From Pelomyxa schiedti (lineage: Eukaryota > Evosea > Pelobiontida > Pelomyxidae), in contig JAHLWZ010000265.1 of the NCBI GenBank assembly GCA_020536535.1, positions 4,748 to 53,510 on the forward strand: a stretch of DNA of 48,763 nucleotides, given 5' to 3'. Below the pieces are notes generated by a model. The model saw only the letters and a program-made list of their open reading frames with translations, had not been told where the DNA came from and made no database searches. Both the position numbers and the translations under genes were made by a program. Shown here piece after piece: positions 43,816-48,763 of the stretch; position 1 is the stretch's first letter; the number at the start of each line of letters is the position of its first letter.

Positions 43816-46165
43816 TTATTGGTTCTGGCACCCACTAACATGCACTCGTCCCCTTCCCCCTTCCTCCTCCTCTTCAGAATCAGGATCATTTTGCTTCTCA
43901 GGTACTTCCTGCAAAACCACATCCTCAACCTCCACTGTGGTGGTAGCAGAGGCAGAGGCAGAAGTTGAAGTAGTTGCCGTGGTTGTTGTTGACGAGGAAG
44001 ATGCATTTGCTGTGGTTTCTGATGCTGACGCGGATGCAGAAGTTGATGCTTCGGTTTGGCTATTTGAGTCCGCTTTGACATGTTCAAGGGGAGGTGGCGT
44101 ATCGGCCGAGGTTGTTGGGTTCTTCTCGGAAGACGCAGTGGATTCTTCTGGTGTGGGCTTTGGCTCTGGTACGGGTTCGGCAAATGCCTCAAGGAGAAGT
44201 GTTCGCTTCGCGGGGGTTATTTGGGCCGGAATAGGGAATTCGATAAGGAACTTGACATAGAGACAGCCCTGTTTTTTGTTTTAGTGTTTGCGTTTTTGTT
44301 TTTGTTTTTGTGGTTGTTTGTTGGTGTTTATGTGGGCAGGGATTCATTCTCATAAAGTAAACCTTATCAAAAGGACGTTTGTGCACAGGCATTCCTTCCT
44401 CTGCAATCATTAAAATATCACCTGTGCCGAGAGTTAGTGTAAAAAAGTGTTAGCGTAATTGAAGGACTAGCATACCAGGCTTTATAATCATATCAGGGGG
44501 TGATCTTACTTGCAATATTCTCTTGTCCAAATGAGTGATCCTGAATGAAGCTCCAGTGAGTGCTTGCACTAGCTTGATAGACTGTTCGACAATAAGATGG
44601 GTGTTCCCGACACGCTTAAATACTGGGTGCTCCTTTTGCTTCAATACGAAAATCACATCACCAGGCTCAACTCCAGGCTGTATTTTTTTCAGAACAGGGA
44701 GCATTTGTTTGAGACAAACCTCTTGATCTGCCTCCCTGAAGAACTTGATTTGGGAATCTGTCTTCATTCCCTTTTCTATGTGAACATCAAAAGTTTTTTC
44801 TTCCTGAATAAGTTAGTAGAATACTGTGAAAAAAGGCAAAGGAACCTTGGCTACTTTTTTCCCAAAGCACAAGGCGCACAAAGTATCATCCTCCAGCTGT
44901 GTTCCTGTAAATGGTTTAACAACCAAAGCTTTGGGGAAAGAAAAGTACGAACCTCTGCCACCACAAGTGCCGCACTTCATTACTCCTTGTTGCAGAAACG
45001 GTCCAAATTGTTGCATTACCACTCGGCTCCCGCGACCACGGCAAGCTGAGCACTTGGGTAGTTCCTTGCCATCATTGGTGCCAAGTCTGGTGATTTTTTG
45101 GGTGAATTGTTATGTAAAGGTGTTGTAGAGGGCAACATACCCATTGCAAGACGGGCAAGTTGTTGTCCTCATAACGGGAACAGGAACTGTTGCACCACAG
45201 TATAAGTCTTCCAGAGACACTGGGAGCTTGTATGCAATATCTTCTCCTTTACGTTTTGCTCCGCTAGGAGAATCCTCCTCATCACTCCCGTCAACATGAA
45301 CACCACACCGACGGAGAAAATCGGCGGTGGATGACGATCCACTATCACCATCACTCTCACGCTTGATGCCCGCTTTTCCGTGCTTATCGTATATGGCTCG
45401 TTTGTGTGGGTCAACAAGTACTTCATAGGCCTCACGGATTTCTTTAAACTATGGAAAAGCAGAGGGATGAGAAAAGTTGCCTTGCAAGAATTGAAAGTGG
45501 TTGGTGCACCTTTTCAGTAGCTGTTGGGTCAGGATTCTGTGAGAAATTATTAGTGCAGTTAAAAGTAGTACACTCTTGTACACACATGATCAGGGTGGAG
45601 ACGCTTTGCGGCGGATTTAAAGGCACTTTTAATTTCCTGTTCACTAGCATCTGATGCAACCCCAAGGCGTTCATAAAACTCATTTTCTGAGTTCAAGTTT
45701 AGAAAAAGAAACAAGCAAAAAAGAAAACCAAGAAAGTAACTGAGAAGGCAAGAAAGAGAAGTCCAACAAAAAAAGTAATAAATAAAAGACTTAAATGAGG
45801 GCTTGACTAGAGGTAGGGGAAAAAGAGGAGTTTATATATCAACAACAACAACAACAACAACAACAACGCATACTATTTTCCGGGGGCTCGTCGTCCTTTG
45901 GCTCCCCAGCGCGCCGCTTTCCCTTCCTCCCTCCTCCCCCTGCGCTGCTGCTCTTGCCCCCCTCGGCCCCCTCCCCGTCTCCCTTGGGTGTCCCGGAGCC
46001 CCCCTCGGCCCCCTCCCCGCTCTCTTTTTTGTCCGCCCCGGCCCCCGCTGCGCCCTCGTCGCCTTCCTCGCCCCCGGCGGTGTTTCGGCCGCTGAAGCCG
46101 AACCCCTCGTCGTCGTCATCCTCGGCCATTCCGCCGCGCCCACCAAACAACGAACTCCAGAACAT
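43816..46165 (-). CDS. Type I J-protein (DNAJA/Ydj1-like HSP40) with acidic N-terminal extension and CaaX-like end
   Basis: Exon 1 (46165-45874) starts MFWSSLFGGRGGMAEDDDDE and is a roughly 97-residue Gly/Glu/Ala-rich extension from GC-rich DNA. After a 187-nt intron the J domain begins NEFYERLGVASDASEQEIKS and contains the HPD tripeptide (KRLHPDH), with EKFKEIREAYEVLVDPHKRA. Next are the four zinc-finger repeats (CPSCNG, CSACRGRG, CGTCGGRG, CALCFGKK) and the substrate-binding C-terminal domains (MKTDSQIKFFREADQE, GVEPGDVIFVLKQKEHPVFK). A Ser/Thr/Ala-rich acidic tail ends GRVHVSGCQNQ. The last four residues, CQNQ, sit where Ydj1 and DNAJA proteins carry a farnesylated CaaX box. It stimulates Hsp70 ATPase for folding and organelle import. 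The N-terminal extension is unusual for this class. Confidence 0.88.
45842..45866 (+). repeat. CAA trinucleotide repeat in DnaJ intron 1
   Basis: About eight copies of CAA lie just inside the donor of the DnaJ first intron (GTT repeats on the coding strand). If the intron were retained, reading through would give a run of cysteines. Confidence 0.85.
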
Positions 46166-46369
46166 CTTTCTTTGTGCTTGTTTATGAACCTGTTTAGTGT
46201 CAGGTGTGGGGGAAAAAAGTTCAAAGGACAACATAAAACACCAAACCGAAGGAGAACACAGAAGGGAAACAAAAAAAAAGCGGCTCACCCGGCCCAACGG
46301 AGAAAGGGGCAACACCCAAAGAGCTTTTTTTGTTGTTTATTCATTTCTCTTCCAAGAAAAATAAAAGAT

Positions 46370-46958
46370 TCTGTTATGGCCCAAACAGAGTGTCATTGCT
46401 CAAGTTCAAACTCTCTTTGAGAAGTGGCAATTTCCTTTGTGCCCGGCATTTGAACAGACTCTTCTGATCTTGATGCCAGTAAACCCAAAAAATGTTGTGT
46501 GTCTCAACGATGAGCGGCGACAGACGGTTGCCGGACCAGCAACAAAAACAACAAGCAACTGCCAATGCTGATGGAGATCTCACGAGTTGTGTGGCGCGGA
46601 ATCATCAACGACCCATCGTGGTTTGACACTGACAAGAAAAAGAAGCTTCTGCACAAGTTGACAAAGAAAAAGGCTGGGAGTCTTATGATAGAGGACAAGG
46701 AACAAGAGAAGGGAGTGCAGGGTGGTGCTTATGGGCCTGTGTTGTAACAACACCTTCTTCTCTTCTCTGCCAGACACAAGCACTTGCTTAGGTTTCTGTT
46801 GGTTGTTTTATGGGAAAAATACAATCTGTCCAGTGGTGACCGGTAAAACATCTGCTAAAATTGACCGGTTACCACCAACTTTTGTATTTTCAACCTTCCT
46901 CAGTCTCAGTTTTGAATGGGAACCAGGGGAAACCTTGACCACAACTGCAAGCTACTGA
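46370..46958 (+). CDS. Hypothetical protein, ends unresolved
   Basis: Coding potential is clear in the middle. An exon reads SVIAQVQTLFEKWQFPLCPA, EQTLLILMPVNPKNVVCLND and ERRQT. It joins in phase over a 29-nt intron to QLPMLMEISRVVWRGIINDP, SWFDTDKKKKLLHKLTKKKA and IEDKEQEKG, and then to HLLRFLLVVLWEKYNLSSGD and LSFEWEPGETLTTTASY. The 5' exon with the start codon is not identified; an ATG at 46183 is only 17 bp from the divergent DnaJ start. The 3' end could be 46958, or further exons up to 47227 (PRRRKVILRGPQELKVLMQE) may belong. The protein is soluble and basic in the middle, and the family is not recognised. Confidence 0.4.
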
Positions 46959-47496
46959 TTCCCCCCTGGAGTCTGAGGTTGGGACACAAGAAAACCAATT
47001 TTGATATGATTTACAGCACACTTAGTTTGACCCCCAAAAAAGAGGTAAGTCACGTAGTGTCCAAGGCTGATCCAAGAAGAAGAAAAGTGATTCTCAGAGG
47101 ACCACAAGAACTAAAAGTGTTGATGCAAGAAGCACCTGGAAAAGACCCAGAAAAGGCAACCACCTGGAGTGGCAAAACGAAAGACCAAAAACCAGGGACC
47201 CAAGGACAACAACCAAAAACACCATAAGGAAAATCACAACACCCACAAAACCCACAAAAGCAAGGAGAGTGGCTCTGATTCAAGTTGCTCTGCCATGGAG
47301 TGATAATAAAAAAAATTGTAATGTTTCTGTTGCTTGTAGTTCCCATTGACCAGCAGTTCTCTACATCACACTTAAACTAAGAGTTCTATCCATCTCCACC
47401 GCGATGCATCCTTCTACATCTCCCACCGACCATCAGGATGTAGCAGAAGGCAGTAACATTGGGGATAATTGGAGATTTTAGCTGTTAATGCGACAC

Positions 47497-47580
47497 ATCA
47501 ACGCTCCTCCGCATCTAAAACCAACTTTTCCTGAGGAAAGACTGAGAAAAAGTTGGTTTTGATCACGGAGGAGGGTTGAT
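47497..47580. repeat. Large hairpin: two 39-nt arms, 6-nt loop
   Basis: The left arm (47497-47535) and the reverse complement of the right arm (47542-47580) match at 31 of 39 positions, including the uninterrupted blocks ATCAAC, CTCCTCCG and AAAACCAACTTTT. The loop is GAAAGA. It could be a foldback or MITE-type element or a structured RNA; no flanking duplication was recognised. Confidence 0.8.
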
Positions 47581-47681
47581 TATTGATTCTCAATGACTTG
47601 GGGCAGAACGTAAGTGTGTCTGTCCCACATTGTGTGTGTGTGGCGCCACCTCGTGTGCATCATCAGGTGGACGATACACGT

Positions 47682-47706
47682 GGGGGTGGGTGGGGGGGTG
47701 GGGGGG
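47682..47706 (+). other. G-run with quadruplex potential
   Basis: Four G tracts (5, 3, 7 and 7 Gs) separated by single T bases satisfy the G3+N1-7 quadruplex pattern on the plus strand. Confidence 0.7.
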
Positions 47707-47839
47707 AAAAAAAACTGGCTGAATGGTTCAGTAAATATATTTGGGGAAAACATTTTACAGTAATAAGATTGAAAAAAAAAGAAAAAGACGAATGGGGGTG
47801 GTGGCGGGAGGGGGGCCAAAACATTCTGCAGCTCTTCAC

Positions 47840-48450
47840 ACAAACTCCTGGAGTGGGGCCTCTATCAGGGTGACGCGAATAAATCCAACCATGGGGGGCC
47901 TTGTGCTCCGCTTGGGCAGTGCACTTCGGTCATCTGCTTGTGTTTCCCTTCCTCGTCGCCTCATCTTCGATTCATTGTGGCTTGCAAATGCAATAGGATG
48001 GATCTGTCCTTCATCAGATAGAGCAGTTATTGAAGCATCAGTTTCAATAGTAAAAGGCTTATCCCATCGCTGATATTGTAAAATTGGAGCCTTGATCAAC
48101 TTTCACTGCAATTTCTCAAATACCTTTTGCTCTGCTTCTTCCCAATGCCATTCAATATCCTTTTCTTTAATTCTTCTAATGGAGTAGATATCTTGGCAAA
48201 GCCTTTGATGAATCGTCGGTAATATCCTACAATTCCTAAAAAGCTTCTCACACCTTTCTGATTTTCAAGCGGCTGTAGATTTTGAATTGCTTGAATTTTG
48301 GCTGATCACCATTACTCGAGATCAAATGTCCTAAATATCGCAATTCTGACATTTTCCCAAGTTTACTTGTAATCCTGCTTTTCTCAAGCAATCAAATACC
48401 TTCCTCACCCAAGATAGGTGTTCAACTAGGGTTCCTCGCGAGAATTGAGC
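47840..48450 (-). mobile_element. Decayed Ty3/gypsy-type retroelement pol fragment (RT end to RNase H)
   Basis: On the minus strand, segments match the end of a Ty3-type reverse transcriptase (KVFDCLRKAGLQVNLGKC; a further segment with LGIVGYYRRFIKGFAKIST) and the RNase H start (KPFTIETDAS, then IHPIAFASHNES). They lie in order but in different frames, with internal stops and at least two frame breaks, so the fragment cannot make a working enzyme. The N-terminal reverse transcriptase, integrase and any clear LTR are not seen. The reading breaks off after about 47970. Inverted repeats flank it on the right. Confidence 0.75.
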
Positions 48451-48561
48451 TAATCACTTTTCGAACAAGATCGGGATTATACCAATTTGCTGTAATGACT
48501 CATAAAAACAGTGTTCAGGAGTCAATCCCGCCAGAATTAAATCATATTCTCGCGAGGAACC
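48430..48561. repeat. 16-bp perfect inverted repeat flanking 100 bp
   Basis: GGTTCCTCGCGAGAAT (48430-48445) recurs as its exact reverse complement ATTCTCGCGAGGAACC (48546-48561). Each copy also contains the self-palindrome CTCGCGAG. It sits at the edge of the retroelement remnant and may mark an insertion or a foldback unit. Confidence 0.8.
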
Positions 48562-48640
48562 TGGGCGGTGATTTTAGGTGGTGATGATGCACTTAAGCAC
48601 CTTGAGCACATAAGCCAGTCAGTAAAATCACCACCCTGGG
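48561..48640. repeat. Imperfect inverted repeat, about 17-bp arms
   Basis: CTGGGCGGTGATTTTA (48561-48576) pairs with TAAAATCACCACCCTGGG (48623-48640), with only minor mismatch. It directly abuts the previous inverted repeat, so the right end of the window is a nested hairpin array. Confidence 0.7.
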
Positions 48641-48763
48641 TAAACCACAAGAAAAAAACTTTTTTTTATGTTGCTCTTAATCTAACTCAATATTTAACAG
48701 TGCTGACAGGCCAGTTAAAGCCACTATTTGTCGCAATAAGCACTCCCAAGTGTTGTGTGTGTC

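Larger units (their letters stand above)
47228..47839. other. Gene-free, repeat- and hairpin-rich stretch
   Basis: No convincing coding exon is seen on either strand. The stretch holds a small inverted repeat (47410-47420 with 47437-47450, CCTTCTACATC against GATGTAGCAGAAGG), a large hairpin (47497-47580), GT-rich and G-rich runs and an A-rich tract. It separates the last cellular gene from retroelement remnants. Confidence 0.6.

Noticed and set aside
45842-45866. CAA repeats as a CRISPR-like array
   Set aside because: Simple trinucleotide microsatellite without spacers, in a eukaryotic intron.
45803-46420. 205-residue plus-strand ORF and overlapping Ser/Pro-rich ORFs
   Set aside because: Opposite-strand shadow of the GC-rich first exon of the DnaJ gene.
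1-48763. tRNA, rRNA or snRNA genes
   Set aside because: No cloverleaf with a convincing T-loop and no rRNA or snRNA signature was recognised by eye on either strand; a covariance-model scan would be decisive.

Overview
The window is nuclear DNA of a eukaryotic microbe, most plausibly a free-living amoeboid or slime-mould-like protist. The evidence is pervasive short GT-AG introns (about 30-190 nt), eukaryote-only families (a U11/U12 snRNP 25K protein, an Ipi1/TEX10 ribosome-biogenesis factor, an F-box/LRR protein, a BAR-PH protein, a type I J-protein, a Ty3-type retroelement remnant) and secreted or membrane receptors of the kind common in amoebae. I cannot fix the lineage from sequence alone. 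All exon structures were read by eye from frame continuity and splice consensus, so boundaries are predictions.

Layout, left to right: a partial GC-rich gene (1-351, -); an unidentified multi-exon gene (467-2629, -); a PIP-motif protein resembling SLF2/FAM178 (2736-6310, +); D-serine dehydratase (6414-8069, +); a secreted acid-sphingomyelinase-like phosphodiesterase (8167-9812, -); a receptor with an OpuAC-type extracellular domain and a cytoplasmic cyclic-nucleotide phosphodiesterase (10061-13241, -); Ipi1/TEX10 (13607-17397, +); a small multi-pass membrane protein (17445-18209, -) below a cluster of palindromes; a Ser-rich coiled-coil protein (18597-20268, -); a pseudokinase (20503-22022, -); a BAR-PH-Pro-rich protein (22103-25418, +); a large repeat-containing surface protein (25538-29870, -); SNRNP25 (30031-30830, -); F-box/LRR (30917-32406, +); a 68-residue PPxY membrane protein (32544-32844, -); L-threonine aldolase (33209-34626, +); an asparagine-synthase-like protein (34692-36953, -); a dynamin-like GTPase fused to an ADP-ribosyltransferase (37260-40200, +); a tail-anchored class IV sirtuin (40315-42836, -); an unknown protein (42913-43791, +); a DNAJA-type chaperone with a CaaX-like tail (43816-46165, -); an unresolved gene (about 46370-46958, +); and a repeat-rich right end with hairpins, a G-run and a decayed Ty3-type pol fragment.

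The genes are tightly packed. Most neighbours are divergent, some with only 76-110 bp between start codons, or convergent, with 24-140 bp between stop codons. Many genes have a strikingly GC-rich first few hundred bases and a much more AT-rich remainder. There is no single pathway here. Two genes act in NAD-dependent biology (sirtuin and ADP-ribosyltransferase) and stand side by side in convergent orientation. SNRNP25 and an intron with a near-perfect U12-type donor in the sirtuin gene together suggest a working minor spliceosome. The least conventional proteins are the OpuAC-PDE receptor, the dynamin-ART fusion and the tail-anchored sirtuin.
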